A stretch of 64,000 nt of DNA from Sphingobacterium oryzagri (GTDB lineage Bacteria > Bacteroidota > Bacteroidia > Sphingobacteriales > Sphingobacteriaceae), in NCBI RefSeq assembly GCF_028736175.1, contig NZ_CP117880.1, positions 2,356,001 to 2,420,000 of the forward strand. Reading direction: 5' to 3'. The notes beneath the pieces were generated by a model. It made no database searches and was not told where the DNA came from. It was given only the letters and a program-made list of their open reading frames with translations. Within the stretch, counting starts at the first letter, position 1; each line of letters begins with the position of its first letter. Both the position numbers and the translations under genes were made by a program. This document shows positions 45,155-53,785 of this stretch, in pieces.

Positions 45155-45703
45155 TTATTGCCCTATTACCACTTTTGCAAAACGAACCACCTTATCATTT
45201 AAGAAGTATCCTTTTTCTACGACGTCAATCACCTTATTCTTCCAATCTGCCGAAGGCGATGGGATAGCCGTGATGGCTTCTTGAAATTCCGGATCAAAAG
45301 GTTTGCCGATGATATCTTCCATTTCTTTTAAACCTTCTTGCGTTAAGGTCTTGCGGAATTTTTGGTTAACCAGGTCGATACCTTGTTTTACGGACTCTAC
45401 TTCCTGTGCCGTTTGCATCGCTGTCAAGGCACGATCGAAATCGTCCAAAACAGGTAATAATTTGTTTAAAACATCTTTGCTAGCCGATTGAATAAGTTCA
45501 ACGCGCTCTTTCGATGTTCTTTTTTTATAGTTATCAAATTCAGCAAACAAGCGTGCATATTTGTCATTCGCCGTCGCTAAATCATGTCTTAATTTATCTT
45601 CCTCACTCAACGGCGCTGCATTTTCTGTCGATTCATCCGTTGTTGATTGATCAAAATTCTCTACGTTTTCGTCCTGAATATTGTTTTCCTGTTCGTTCAT
45701 CAT
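45155..45703 (-). CDS. grpE: Nucleotide exchange factor GrpE
   Basis: GrpE releases ADP from DnaK. The 182-residue protein has an acidic disordered N-terminus, a long helix (about 60-110: [20 protein letters not shown]) and the C-terminal beta domain with [10 protein letters not shown] and [23 protein letters not shown]. The start is at the first of two adjacent ATG codons (45703/45700). The longer in-frame version from 45745 would run through the putative promoter and is rejected. A sigma-54-like element and TGTCAG repeats lie upstream. Confidence 0.96.
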   Translation of the reverse strand: MMNEQENNIQDENVENFDQSTTDESTENAAPLSEEDKLRHDLATANDKYARLFAEFDNYKKRTSKERVELIQSASKDVLNKLLPVLDDFDRALTAMQTAQEVESVKQGIDLVNQKFRKTLTQEGLKEMEDIIGKPFDPEFQEAITAIPSPSADWKNKVIDVVEKGYFLNDKVVRFAKVVIGQ

Positions 45704-45741
45704 ATCTAAATAGTGTAGCTCTTGATATACCCAAATGCCCT

Positions 45742-45758
45742 GCACAATAATACTGCCA
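45742..45758 (-). promoter_or_regulatory. Sigma-54-like -24/-12 element upstream of grpE
   Basis: On the minus strand TGGCAG, five bases, then TTGTG gives the sigma-54 layout with one change in the -24 box and T in place of C at the -12 GC. It would start transcription near 45732, about 30 bases before the grpE start. Confidence 0.4.
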
Positions 45759-45768
45759 TGACATAGAA

Positions 45769-45839
45769 AACCGACACCCTGTCAGTCTATCCGAAAATAA
45801 ACTACCAAAATGTCGGTTCACTGATGATCTGTCAGTCTC
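45769..45839. promoter_or_regulatory. Repeated TGTCAG and AACCGACA boxes upstream of grpE
   Basis: CTGTCAGTCT occurs twice in direct repeat (45779-45788 and 45829-45838), and AACCGACA (45769-45776) faces TGTCGGTT (45811-45818). The spacing places them 25-95 bases upstream of the -24 box, where activator sites would be. The activator is unknown. Confidence 0.5.
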
Positions 45840-45845
45840 GTTATC

Positions 45846-46526
45846 TTAAATCTCTACTTGGTCATACAAAGCCGTATCAGCGGTTTTGATAATACGTGCA
45901 GGCATATTTTTTATAATTTGATAATCGTGCGTGGCCATCAAAACAGCCGTTCCAGATGCCGCAATATCGCGCAGCAATAACACGATTTCTTCTGACGTGG
46001 CCGGGTCGAGGTTACCCGTCGGCTCATCGGCCAAAATGATTTCGGGGTTATTGAGCAACGCACGAGCGATAACGACACGTTGCTGCTCACCACCCGAAAG
46101 TTCGTGTGGCATCTTCCGCAATTTAGACCGTAATCCCACTTTTTCCAGCACATCAAGCATGCGGTTTTCAATGAGTCCACGTTCGGTCCAACCGGTAGCA
46201 CGCAGCGCAAATTCCAAATTTTTCTCTACCGTACGGTCATTTAACAGGTGGAAATCCTGGAAAACGATACCCAGCTTGCGACGCAAAAATGGCACATCAT
46301 TCTCGTGTAACTTGCGTAAATCAAAGCCCGCCACCATACCTTCACCATTACCGATATAAAGGTCGCCATAGATAATTTTAAGCAAACTACTTTTACCCGT
46401 ACCTGACTGACCGATTAAATAGATGAATTCACCTTGATTGATATTGAGGTTTACGTGAGAAAGCACCAAATGCTTTTGTTGATAAATATCTACGTTTTTT
46501 AATTTTATAACTGTATTCTCTATCAT
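45846..46526 (-). CDS. ftsE: Cell division ATP-binding protein FtsE
   Basis: FtsE is the ATPase of the FtsEX complex, which activates peptidoglycan hydrolases at the septum. The 226-residue ABC ATPase shows Walker A GQSGTGKSS, Q-loop, signature LSGGEQQR, Walker B IILADEPTGNLDP and the H-loop (MATHDY). Its closest relative by look is FtsE rather than LolD (VFQDFHLLNDRTVEKNLEFA). ftsX is not adjacent, which is usual in Bacteroidota. It follows the small gene at 46535 by eight bases. Confidence 0.93.
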   Translation of the reverse strand: MIENTVIKLKNVDIYQQKHLVLSHVNLNINQGEFIYLIGQSGTGKSSLLKIIYGDLYIGNGEGMVAGFDLRKLHENDVPFLRRKLGIVFQDFHLLNDRTVEKNLEFALRATGWTERGLIENRMLDVLEKVGLRSKLRKMPHELSGGEQQRVVIARALLNNPEIILADEPTGNLDPATSEEIVLLLRDIAASGTAVLMATHDYQIIKNMPARIIKTADTALYDQVEI

Positions 46527-46534
46527 ATTATCTT

Positions 46535-46738
46535 TTAAACATCGATTTTCTTAATTTGCCCGAACGGCATGTCTTGAACTACCTGCATGATGTAAGCCGC
46601 TTTGTCGGCTAAACCTATTTTTTCCAACGACTTATCCGGTCGGTCAACCCTAAAATATGCCAGCAAGGTAAATGCTTCATCCCGCAATTGCACATAGTCG
46701 GGGATTTTTGCCACACCCTTTACTTTAATAACATACAT
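46535..46738 (-). CDS. Small conserved protein of unknown function upstream of ftsE
   Basis: The 67-residue protein (MYVIKVKGVAKIPDYVQLRD start, ending GQIKKIDV) is soluble and rich in alternating charged and hydrophobic residues. I do not recognise a domain. The exact eight-base spacing to ftsE implies co-transcription. A perfect -7 element (TAACTTTG, minus strand, 46743-46750) ends exactly four bases before the ATG, so the two-gene transcript may be leaderless. Confidence 0.75.
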   Translation of the reverse strand: MYVIKVKGVAKIPDYVQLRDEAFTLLAYFRVDRPDKSLEKIGLADKAAYIMQVVQDMPFGQIKKIDV

Positions 46739-46742
46739 ATAA

Positions 46743-46750
46743 CAAAGTTA
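46743..46750 (-). promoter_or_regulatory. -7 promoter element of the 46535-ftsE transcript
   Basis: TAACTTTG on the minus strand fits TANNTTTG, followed by TTAT and the ATG. Confidence 0.6.
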
Positions 46751-46786
46751 GAATTTTTTATCAAACCAACAGCTCTCTGACACAAT

Positions 46787-47806
46787 TTACCCGGCAGACT
46801 GGCTAAACAGAAAGTCTAACACGTTTACGCCATCCGCATAATCGCTTAAAGCGGGACATTGGCTGCCACCTAAAGGAAACGTCGGAATGCCTGTCGCTAT
46901 TGTGTCGGAAGAAACAATACACTGTATCTTTTCCGCCTGTGCGGCAAGCTCGCTGGCGAGCGCCTTCTTATCCGTATACGTTTCATAAAAAACCACAGCA
47001 AGGGGAGAAGCCAGGCGATCGTCTTCTTTTAAAAGCAAAAAGCCGTTGTCCAGATGCTTTTCACCATTAATAAGATAAATAGACTTGTTATAATCGTAGT
47101 TGTTGCCGTATTTAAAATGGTCGCGCACGACCTGAAACGGTTCGATCGCTTCGAAAAAACGTGCTATTTCAAAATCTTCGGGTATATAAAGCTTCGAAAC
47201 CGAGCGGCAGCCTAACCCAAAGTAATCAAAAATGTCATAGCCGAGCGCATGGAGCTCTTCAGCAGACTCTCCGCCATGTAAAACGGCGACAGAATTTCTA
47301 TTTTTTCGGATGATATGCGGCTTTTGGCCGAAATAATGCTCGAAGTAACGCGAACTGTTGTCGCTTCCTGTCGCGATAATCATATCATAATTGGTCAAAC
47401 GATCGACAATCGTCACGCGATCGGCAAACGCAGGTGCTAGCGCAACAAGCGCATCGACCACAAACTTGGTCAATCCCGCATCATCCGATGATACTTTTAT
47501 CGTTGCCCGATAGCCGGCAAGCAGCACCGACAAGATATCGTGAAAGCCAACCAACGGAATGTTGCCCGCTAAGATCAACCCAACTATCTGCTCGTCATCA
47601 ATATCGGGGTATGGCGCCAGCCAGGATTCCAGTTTGGGCAATGTCAAGTTTGTCGCAATGGCTTCGATCTGCTTCCGCGTATTGGCTTCGGTAAACCACC
47701 GGTTTTTAACAGCGGCATAAGCAATCGCTGCAGCCAACTGCTCGTCGTTAGCGCGCAGGTACTGTCCAAGTGCAACAAAGGCTTCAATTCGTTGTTTCTT
47801 TGTCAA
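46787..47806 (-). CDS. Acyl-CoA reductase (LuxC-like)
   Basis: The 339-residue protein belongs to the LuxC family (aldehyde dehydrogenase fold), which reduces acyl-CoA to the aldehyde. Markers are VGLILAGNIPLVGFHDILSV, VRDHFKYGNNYDYNKSIYLI, and the FGLGCRSVSKLYIP stretch, whose Cys is the candidate nucleophile. The start codon is TTG at 47806 (MTKKQRIEAF); a TAG lies two codons upstream and no ATG is closer. A ferredoxin is encoded divergently 140 bases away, an arrangement seen across the phylum, and could supply electrons or share a pathway. Confidence 0.9.
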   Translation of the reverse strand: MTKKQRIEAFVALGQYLRANDEQLAAAIAYAAVKNRWFTEANTRKQIEAIATNLTLPKLESWLAPYPDIDDEQIVGLILAGNIPLVGFHDILSVLLAGYRATIKVSSDDAGLTKFVVDALVALAPAFADRVTIVDRLTNYDMIIATGSDNSSRYFEHYFGQKPHIIRKNRNSVAVLHGGESAEELHALGYDIFDYFGLGCRSVSKLYIPEDFEIARFFEAIEPFQVVRDHFKYGNNYDYNKSIYLINGEKHLDNGFLLLKEDDRLASPLAVVFYETYTDKKALASELAAQAEKIQCIVSSDTIATGIPTFPLGGSQCPALSDYADGVNVLDFLFSQSAG

Positions 47807-47874
47807 AATCTATTAATTTAGAATCGTTCTCTTATTTTTTTCAAGTATCTTTGTGTCTCTTAAGAAATAACTAC

Positions 47875-47882
47875 TAACTTTG
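47875..47882 (+). promoter_or_regulatory. -7 promoter element of the ferredoxin gene
   Basis: TAACTTTG fits TANNTTTG and has TTTG 21 bases upstream (47850-47853). The latter belongs to another perfect match, TATCTTTG at 47846-47853, so two start sites are possible. Confidence 0.55.
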
Positions 47883-47945
47883 TATAGTATTAAGCTTGAG
47901 AGACGAGACAAAATTAGTTTATTTATTATAATTGTGAGGTTATAA

Positions 47946-48296
47946 ATGGCAATTAAAATTACAGACGAATGTATAAATTGTGGGGCATGCGAACCAGAAT
48001 GCCCGAACAACGCAATATATGATGCTGGTGTGAGCTGGAAGTTTTCTGAAGGAACGGCTTTAGACGGAGTGATCGACTTTGGTGACGGGGTAACGTTAGA
48101 CGCGAGTGCGCCACAAGATGCTATATCTGATGAAGTATACTATATTGTGTCAGATAAATGCACCGAGTGTGTGGGCTTTCATGACGAGCCACAATGTGCT
48201 GCCGTTTGTCCGGTTGATTGTTGTGTGGACGATGAAGAGGTCGTTGAGTCTGAAGAAGAACTATTGGCGAAAAAGGCTTGGTTACACGCCGAGTAA
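47946..48296 (+). CDS. 4Fe-4S dicluster ferredoxin
   Basis: The 116-residue protein has two clusters. The first is CINCGACEPECPNNAIY near the N-terminus (CxxCxxCxxxC). The second is CTECVGFHDEPQCAAVCPV (CxxC with an eight-residue spacer before CxxxCP), the longer-loop type of Alvin-like ferredoxins. A long acidic C-terminus follows. It is encoded divergently from the acyl-CoA reductase. A terminator follows at 48317. Confidence 0.94.
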   Translation: MAIKITDECINCGACEPECPNNAIYDAGVSWKFSEGTALDGVIDFGDGVTLDASAPQDAISDEVYYIVSDKCTECVGFHDEPQCAAVCPVDCCVDDEEVVESEEELLAKKAWLHAE

Positions 48297-48316
48297 ATTT
48301 CAAAAAATATAAAGCA

Positions 48317-48346
48317 AAGCACGGCCTCTAAGCCGTGCTTTTTTGT
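48317..48346 (+). terminator. Terminator of the ferredoxin gene
   Basis: AAGCACGGC at 48317-48325 pairs with GCCGTGCTT at 48332-48340 and is followed by TTTTG. Confidence 0.85.
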
Positions 48347-48374
48347 TTTATCACGTTTTTAATACGGTATAGAA

Positions 48375-48405
48375 TTTGGTATAAAGGCCAATTTTTATAT
48401 TTTTG
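48375..48405 (+). promoter_or_regulatory. Promoter of the dicarboxylate symporter gene
   Basis: TTTG at 48375-48378 and TATTTTTG at 48398-48405 are 19 bases apart, the textbook Bacteroidota spacing. It is the best promoter match in the window. Confidence 0.75.
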
Positions 48406-48434
48406 TTTCTTTAGAAACACATATACAAGACTAA

Positions 48435-49874
48435 ATGCTAAAAAAACAAGTTGGTTTAATAACCATTTTTACTGTTTCGATCGCCATTATCTTAACCTTA
48501 ATTTACGAATTCAATTGGTTTGCTATAAATCCAAACTTTATGATGGGCGTTCGCTGGGTTGTTGCCGCAGTTTTAACCTTAAATGCCCTTTTTAGAAAAA
48601 ATTTAACCACGTGGATCTTAACTTGCCTGGTTTTAGGCGTGTTTCTCGGACTGGATTTCCCTGATTTGGCACGCTCCATGCAGCCACTGTCGCAAGGCTT
48701 TATCAAGTTGGTGAAAACCATTGTCGGCCCAATTTTATTCGCCACATTGGTGTTTGGAATCGCCGGACATTCAGATCTGAAATCTGTAGGCCGGATGGCC
48801 TGGAAATCCATGCTTTATTTCGTATCTGCGACCACCTGTGCGATATTCATTGGTTTGATTGTTATCAACCTGACCAAAGCAGGCGTGGGCGTTGATGTGT
48901 CTAATATGCCGCACGAATCGTTGCCCACAACAAGTACCGTGGCCGATGCTGATCAAAATGCGCTTAAACACATTGCGCCAGAAGTGCATGGCGTTTATAA
49001 ATTTAATACGTTTATTCGTGACATGTTTCCCGAAAATATCGTGAAGGCTGTGTACGAAAACAAGGTGTTGCAGATTGTGATCTTTGGTGTCATATTTGGT
49101 ATAGCCCTTGCGCTTGTCGAAGAAAAAAAGCGGAAACCCTTGGTCGATTTTACGGAAAGTTTATCCGAAGCGATGTTTAAGTTTACCAATATCGTTATGC
49201 TGTTTGCACCGATTGGCGTGGGAGCCGCTATGGCTTATACGGTCGGTCATCTAGGCATCGATATTCTGAAAAATCTCTTCATGCTGCTAGCAAGCTTGTA
49301 TATTGCCTTGATTTTGTTTTTATCATGTGTCCTGTTTCCAGTCGCGCTGTTTCTGAAAATACCGGTCAAACGGTTTATCAGCGCGATTAAAGAGCCGGTA
49401 TCCATTGCTTTCGCGACGACTAGCTCGGACGCAGCCTTGCCAAAAGCGATGAGCGCGATGGAGAAATTTGGCGTGCCGCGTAAGATCGTTTCTTTTGTGA
49501 TACCGACAGGCTATAGCTTTAACTTGGATGGAACCTCGTTATATCTGTCGTTGGCCTCTATTTTCGTGGCCCAGGCGGCAGGCATTCCGCTAACCATCGG
49601 TCAGCAATTGCTGATTGCTTTTACATTGATGGTCACCTCTAAAGGTGTGGCGGCCGTTCCGCGCGCATCGCTGATCGTTTTGATCGCTACGGCCGACCAA
49701 TTTGGCTTGCCGACTTTTGTAATTGCCGCGATTTTAGGTATCGATGAGTTAATGGATATGGCACGTACATCGGTCAATGTGATCGGAAATTGTTTGGCGA
49801 CTGTTGTCGTAGCAAAATGGGAAGGTGAGTTTGATGAAGAAGCTCCTTTTCGAGAGGATGTTCCCGAAGCCTAA
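48435..49874 (+). CDS. Dicarboxylate/amino acid:cation symporter (DAACS family)
   Basis: This 479-residue membrane protein of the GltP/DctA/GltT type imports glutamate, aspartate or C4-dicarboxylates with protons or sodium. The re-entrant loop signatures are seen: FATTSSDAALPKAMSAME (hairpin 1, serine-rich), FSFNLDGTSLYLS-like PTGYSFNLDGTSLYLSLASI, and TSKGVAAVPRASLIVL. The conserved TM8 motif is DELMDMARTSVNVIGN. The N-terminus has two extra hydrophobic segments before the usual first helix. Cation and substrate cannot be decided. Confidence 0.95.
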   Translation: MLKKQVGLITIFTVSIAIILTLIYEFNWFAINPNFMMGVRWVVAAVLTLNALFRKNLTTWILTCLVLGVFLGLDFPDLARSMQPLSQGFIKLVKTIVGPILFATLVFGIAGHSDLKSVGRMAWKSMLYFVSATTCAIFIGLIVINLTKAGVGVDVSNMPHESLPTTSTVADADQNALKHIAPEVHGVYKFNTFIRDMFPENIVKAVYENKVLQIVIFGVIFGIALALVEEKKRKPLVDFTESLSEAMFKFTNIVMLFAPIGVGAAMAYTVGHLGIDILKNLFMLLASLYIALILFLSCVLFPVALFLKIPVKRFISAIKEPVSIAFATTSSDAALPKAMSAMEKFGVPRKIVSFVIPTGYSFNLDGTSLYLSLASIFVAQAAGIPLTIGQQLLIAFTLMVTSKGVAAVPRASLIVLIATADQFGLPTFVIAAILGIDELMDMARTSVNVIGNCLATVVVAKWEGEFDEEAPFREDVPEA

Positions 49875-49897
49875 CAAAGTCTTAAAAAAGTAATAAG

Positions 49898-49923
49898 AAG
49901 AGCCCCAGAGGCTCTTTTTTTTG
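49898..49923 (+). terminator. Terminator of the symporter gene
   Basis: AAGAGCC at 49898-49904 pairs with GGCTCTT at 49910-49916, followed by a long T run. Confidence 0.8.
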
Positions 49924-49984
49924 TGTCTTTTTGTTCGCTAAGCATGCAAGTACGTTGTAAACGATTACACCAAATCCACTTTAC

Positions 49985-50018
49985 GAAAACGTTTAAGTAA
50001 ATTGTGCAAACGTTTGTT
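49985..50018. promoter_or_regulatory. Two LacI-type operator-like palindromes upstream of the GH2 gene
   Basis: AAACGTTT occurs at 49987-49994 and 50008-50015, 21 bases apart centre to centre, which is two helical turns. The second is within GCAAACGTTTGT. Both precede the GH2 start at 50071 by 55-85 bases. A third copy precedes susC. Confidence 0.5.
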
Positions 50019-50070
50019 AACTGCCGTATAAGTATATAATGTATATCTTGCTAACGCAGTTACAAAACCA

Positions 50071-52179
50071 ATGAACACGATGAATCTGACGTTTTTTATC
50101 CCGCTGGTGGTGAGCGGACTCTTGTCGACCGCGCGTATGAGCTTTGCTCAGTCGCGAACCGACCAATCGTTTAACGAAGGCTGGCAATATTTTAAGGCTA
50201 ATAACAGTACATTTTTCACGCAATTTGAAAACGGTGAAAAATTTCGGTTGTCGCAAGGTCAATGGACGAGCCCCGAGATTTGGGAAGCGGTGACGTTGCC
50301 GCATACCTACAATCGCGATGATATGCAGTTGGATCGTAATTTTTTTGAAGGAAAAGCCATTTACCGCAAAACATTTGCGGTAGAAGCCGATCAACAAAAG
50401 CGACGTACATTTTTAAAGTTTGAAGGTGTAGGCGCGGTGGCCCAACTATACATCAACGACAACTACATTGGCGAGCACAAGGGTGGTTACTCCATGTTTG
50501 TGTTTGAGATATCCAATTCGTTAAATTATGCTTCGGAGAATACGGTAACTGTGATCACCGATAATACGGCTAGAAAGGATATTATTCCCACTAACCAATT
50601 CTTGTTTCCCGTTTATGGTGGCATCTATCGGCCGGTGCATCTTATCACGACGAACAAAACCGGCTTTGTAGTCGCAGACCAGGCTGCGCCAGGCATTTTT
50701 ATTCGGCAAAAAGAGGTATCTGCCACAAGCGCCCGGATCTCAATCGATGCCAAGCTGGAAACAACCGAAAAAACAGTGCAGCGCGCCGTTTTGCAACTTG
50801 AGTTGCGCGATTATGAAAACAAGCTGGTGACCACACAACGACGACCGATCGATATCTCGCCCCAAGGTGTGACTTATGTGACGGAAGAGATTCACGTCGA
50901 AAATCCGCATTTGTGGGACGGCGTGCGCGATCCTTATCTCTATGCGGTAAGCGCCAAAGTGATCGTAGACGGTAAAGAAATGGACGTTGTAACGCAGCCC
51001 CTGGGCATACGCAGCATCAAAGTCGTCGGCGGTGACGCCGTTTACCTCAACGGAAAGAAATACCCGATGTATGGCGTTTGTCGACATCAAGATCGCTGGG
51101 GTTTCGGTTCGGCGTTAAGCTTTGCGCAACATAAAGAAGATTTCGCGTTGATGAAAGAGATGGGCGTGACCACCATCCGGCTTGCACATTATCAACAATC
51201 GCCAGAAGTGTATGCGCTGGCTGATACATTAGGTTTTCTGACTTGGGCGGAAGTGCCCTTTGTAAATCGGGTATCGTATTACGAGCAAGACAACGCTCGG
51301 CAACAAATGACCGAACTCGTAAAACAAAATTTCAATCATCCGTCGATCTATATTTGGGGGGTACACAATGAGGTATATGCCAAGACGGCAGACGAACAGG
51401 TGCCGGTGCTATCGCGCCAACTGAATGATATTGCAAAAACACTTGATCCAGATCGCTATACCGTATCGGTAACGGGCTATAACGTGGTCGACCGACAGGA
51501 AAATTTAAATACGGACGTGCAGGGAATTAACCATTATTTTGGCTGGTATGGCGGTGCGATCGGCGATTTGGAACCTTGGGCAAAGAAAGTACAACAAGAA
51601 TTTCCAGGTTACAAGATCATCCTTTCCGAATATGGCGCTGATGGCAATATTGACATTGGTCAAGAAGAGCTGAGCAAACCGCGCGATGTGGTCAGCGGAA
51701 AGTCCTTTCCAGAAAATTATCAAACAGAAACGCATATCCAACAATGGGCCGCCATAGAACGTAACCCGATTATTGTGGCTTCTTATGTTTGGAATATGTT
51801 TGAATTTGCCGTTCCGGCATGGAATCGCGGCGGCGTTAATGCGCGAAACTTAAAAGGATTGGTCACTTTTGATCGTCAGCGAAAGAAAGATTCGTTCTAT
51901 TGGTACAAAGCCAATTGGAATCCTGAACCAATGCTGTATCTGGCCAATCGACGCGATAACGTTCGGAGTAAGCAGACGACTAAAGTCCAACTCTTCTCTA
52001 ATTTATCCGACATCACCGTCACCGTTAATGGAAAAAAATACAAAGCCAAGCAGGGTGTCAACGACAAACATTGGGTGGTAAATGATGTAGCGCTAAATCC
52101 TGGTGAAAACCAAATTATCGCCTCAGGAAGAAAAGGTGATCAAGAACTGCGTGATGAAATGCAATGGACATTAAACTAA
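50071..52179 (+). CDS. Glycoside hydrolase family 2 protein (beta-galactosidase-like)
   Basis: The 702-residue enzyme has a signal peptide (about 1-26), the GH2 jelly-roll (about 35-195), an immunoglobulin-like domain (about 205-315) and the catalytic TIM barrel. The acid/base Glu434 lies in WGVHNEVY, the nucleophile Glu520 in ILSEYGADG. It is of the shorter type that hydrolyses terminal beta-galactosides, but GH2 also includes mannosidases and glucuronidases, so specificity is open. The GH29 gene follows after 30 bases, suggesting joint removal of galactose and fucose from one glycan. Confidence 0.9.
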   Translation: MNTMNLTFFIPLVVSGLLSTARMSFAQSRTDQSFNEGWQYFKANNSTFFTQFENGEKFRLSQGQWTSPEIWEAVTLPHTYNRDDMQLDRNFFEGKAIYRKTFAVEADQQKRRTFLKFEGVGAVAQLYINDNYIGEHKGGYSMFVFEISNSLNYASENTVTVITDNTARKDIIPTNQFLFPVYGGIYRPVHLITTNKTGFVVADQAAPGIFIRQKEVSATSARISIDAKLETTEKTVQRAVLQLELRDYENKLVTTQRRPIDISPQGVTYVTEEIHVENPHLWDGVRDPYLYAVSAKVIVDGKEMDVVTQPLGIRSIKVVGGDAVYLNGKKYPMYGVCRHQDRWGFGSALSFAQHKEDFALMKEMGVTTIRLAHYQQSPEVYALADTLGFLTWAEVPFVNRVSYYEQDNARQQMTELVKQNFNHPSIYIWGVHNEVYAKTADEQVPVLSRQLNDIAKTLDPDRYTVSVTGYNVVDRQENLNTDVQGINHYFGWYGGAIGDLEPWAKKVQQEFPGYKIILSEYGADGNIDIGQEELSKPRDVVSGKSFPENYQTETHIQQWAAIERNPIIVASYVWNMFEFAVPAWNRGGVNARNLKGLVTFDRQRKKDSFYWYKANWNPEPMLYLANRRDNVRSKQTTKVQLFSNLSDITVTVNGKKYKAKQGVNDKHWVVNDVALNPGENQIIASGRKGDQELRDEMQWTLN

Positions 52180-52209
52180 GATTACTTAATATAACTAAAT
52201 GGATAAGCA

Positions 52210-53709
52210 ATGAATAAATATATCCTGTGTGCGGTTCTTATTGGGCTTTACACCGCGCAACTTCCTGTAGCTGGCCAGTGGACTGGTAAGAAAGAGAAGC
52301 CTACTGAAACGAAAGAATTGCAGTACGGACCGATAACACCAGCGCATCGCACGGATGATGCGATGGAACGTTTTCGCCGTTATGGATTAGGCCAGTTTAT
52401 TCATTGGGGCTTGTACGCTATCCCCGGCAACGAATGGGAAGGCGTTAGTGCGCGCGGCGGCGCAGCGGCTTCGGAATGGATACGCGCCTGGCGCGGTCCA
52501 ACGGCACCAAAAGACTGGATAAAAACATACGATAATCTCTACAAACAGTTCAATCCTAAGGATTTTGACGCCAAGCGTTGGGCAAAACAAGCGAAAGCAA
52601 TGGGTGCCAAATATGTTATTTTCACGACAAAACATCATGACGGCTTCGCTATGTGGCCGTCGAAATTCACCGAATACAATATTAGCCACACACCATATAA
52701 GAAAGATATTGTTAAAGAAGTCGTTGATGCTTATGAGGCTGAAGGTATTGATGTGTTCCTGTATTTTTCGGTCTTAGAATGGAATAACCCCAATTATATG
52801 AGTGGCGAACCTAAAACTGCAGAGGAAAAAAAGCGTTTCGCTAAATTTTTAGCATATACACGCAATCAGCTACTGGAACTGTTGGAAAATTACCCGACGA
52901 TCAAAGGTTTTTGGTTTGACGGCACCTGGGATCGCTCATGGATCCAAGCGGCCGAATTCACCTACAACCTCGAAAAGGAGTTGCGTAGCAAACATCCCGG
53001 ACTGATTATCGGTTCGCGTTTTCGGAACGATGAATATGGCAAACGACATTTTGATAGCAATGGACAGCTGCTTGGCGACTACGAGCAGGGCTGGGAACGA
53101 AAGTTGCCAGCAGAATACAGTTGGTTGGATGGAAATGATTGGGATGCTGTGATGACGATTCCACCAAATGGTTGGGGCTATATGAAAGACTGGTCAGGAC
53201 TTTATACCAAAGACAGTTATGATCTTTTGGATATGCTCCTGCATTGCGTTTCAATGAACGGCAATTTTGTCTTAAATTTTGGTCCTGATGCTGCGGGAAA
53301 CATGCATCCGCAAGAAGATAAGATAGCCGCCGAGATCGGCGACTGGTTAACTGTAAATCAAGAAGCGGTTTACGATGCTACACACATTGATCTGCCGGTA
53401 AGCCAATATGGCTATTACACAGCGAAGGAAGAGTTTCTTTATCTCACGGTGTTTAACAAGCCTGTAAACAACAGGATACGTATTGCTATACAAAAGAATG
53501 CTTCAGCGGTTCCGGTATCCGCAGCACTGTTAATCGCAAATACAGCATTGCCACTCACTCATTCAGATATTGGCTTGGATCGCGATAAGAACACCTATTA
53601 TGACATCCAGCTTCCGGCCACATTTTCAACGGATAAACCTTTTGTTATCAAAATGAAGATGGGGGCGCCAAAAGCAAAAGCGGACAAATTGATGGATGCA
53701 AAAATGTAA
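52210..53709 (+). CDS. Alpha-L-fucosidase (glycoside hydrolase family 29)
   Basis: This 499-residue exo-enzyme releases alpha-L-fucose. It has a signal peptide (ending near AGQ, about residue 23), the GH29 barrel signature FIHWGLYAIPGNEWEG, the fucose-binding HHD motif (142-144 in KHHDGFAMWPSK) and the nucleophile Asp237 in GFWFDGTWD. A C-terminal sandwich domain is shorter than usual. It follows GH2 by 30 bases and shares its promoter region. Confidence 0.94.
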   Translation: MNKYILCAVLIGLYTAQLPVAGQWTGKKEKPTETKELQYGPITPAHRTDDAMERFRRYGLGQFIHWGLYAIPGNEWEGVSARGGAAASEWIRAWRGPTAPKDWIKTYDNLYKQFNPKDFDAKRWAKQAKAMGAKYVIFTTKHHDGFAMWPSKFTEYNISHTPYKKDIVKEVVDAYEAEGIDVFLYFSVLEWNNPNYMSGEPKTAEEKKRFAKFLAYTRNQLLELLENYPTIKGFWFDGTWDRSWIQAAEFTYNLEKELRSKHPGLIIGSRFRNDEYGKRHFDSNGQLLGDYEQGWERKLPAEYSWLDGNDWDAVMTIPPNGWGYMKDWSGLYTKDSYDLLDMLLHCVSMNGNFVLNFGPDAAGNMHPQEDKIAAEIGDWLTVNQEAVYDATHIDLPVSQYGYYTAKEEFLYLTVFNKPVNNRIRIAIQKNASAVPVSAALLIANTALPLTHSDIGLDRDKNTYYDIQLPATFSTDKPFVIKMKMGAPKAKADKLMDAKM

Positions 53710-53732
53710 CGTTATCAGTAAGTTCCTGCATA

Positions 53733-53768
53733 AAAAAAAGCGTTTCTAGAAGGAAATGCTTTTTTTTG
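53733..53768. terminator. Bidirectional terminator between GH29 and the decarboxylase gene
   Basis: AAAAAAGC with the following TTTC pairs with GGAAA and GCTTTTTT with a G-U pair. Runs of A and T at both ends suit both converging genes. Confidence 0.65.
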
Positions 53769-53785
53769 TATCATCAGGTCGACAA

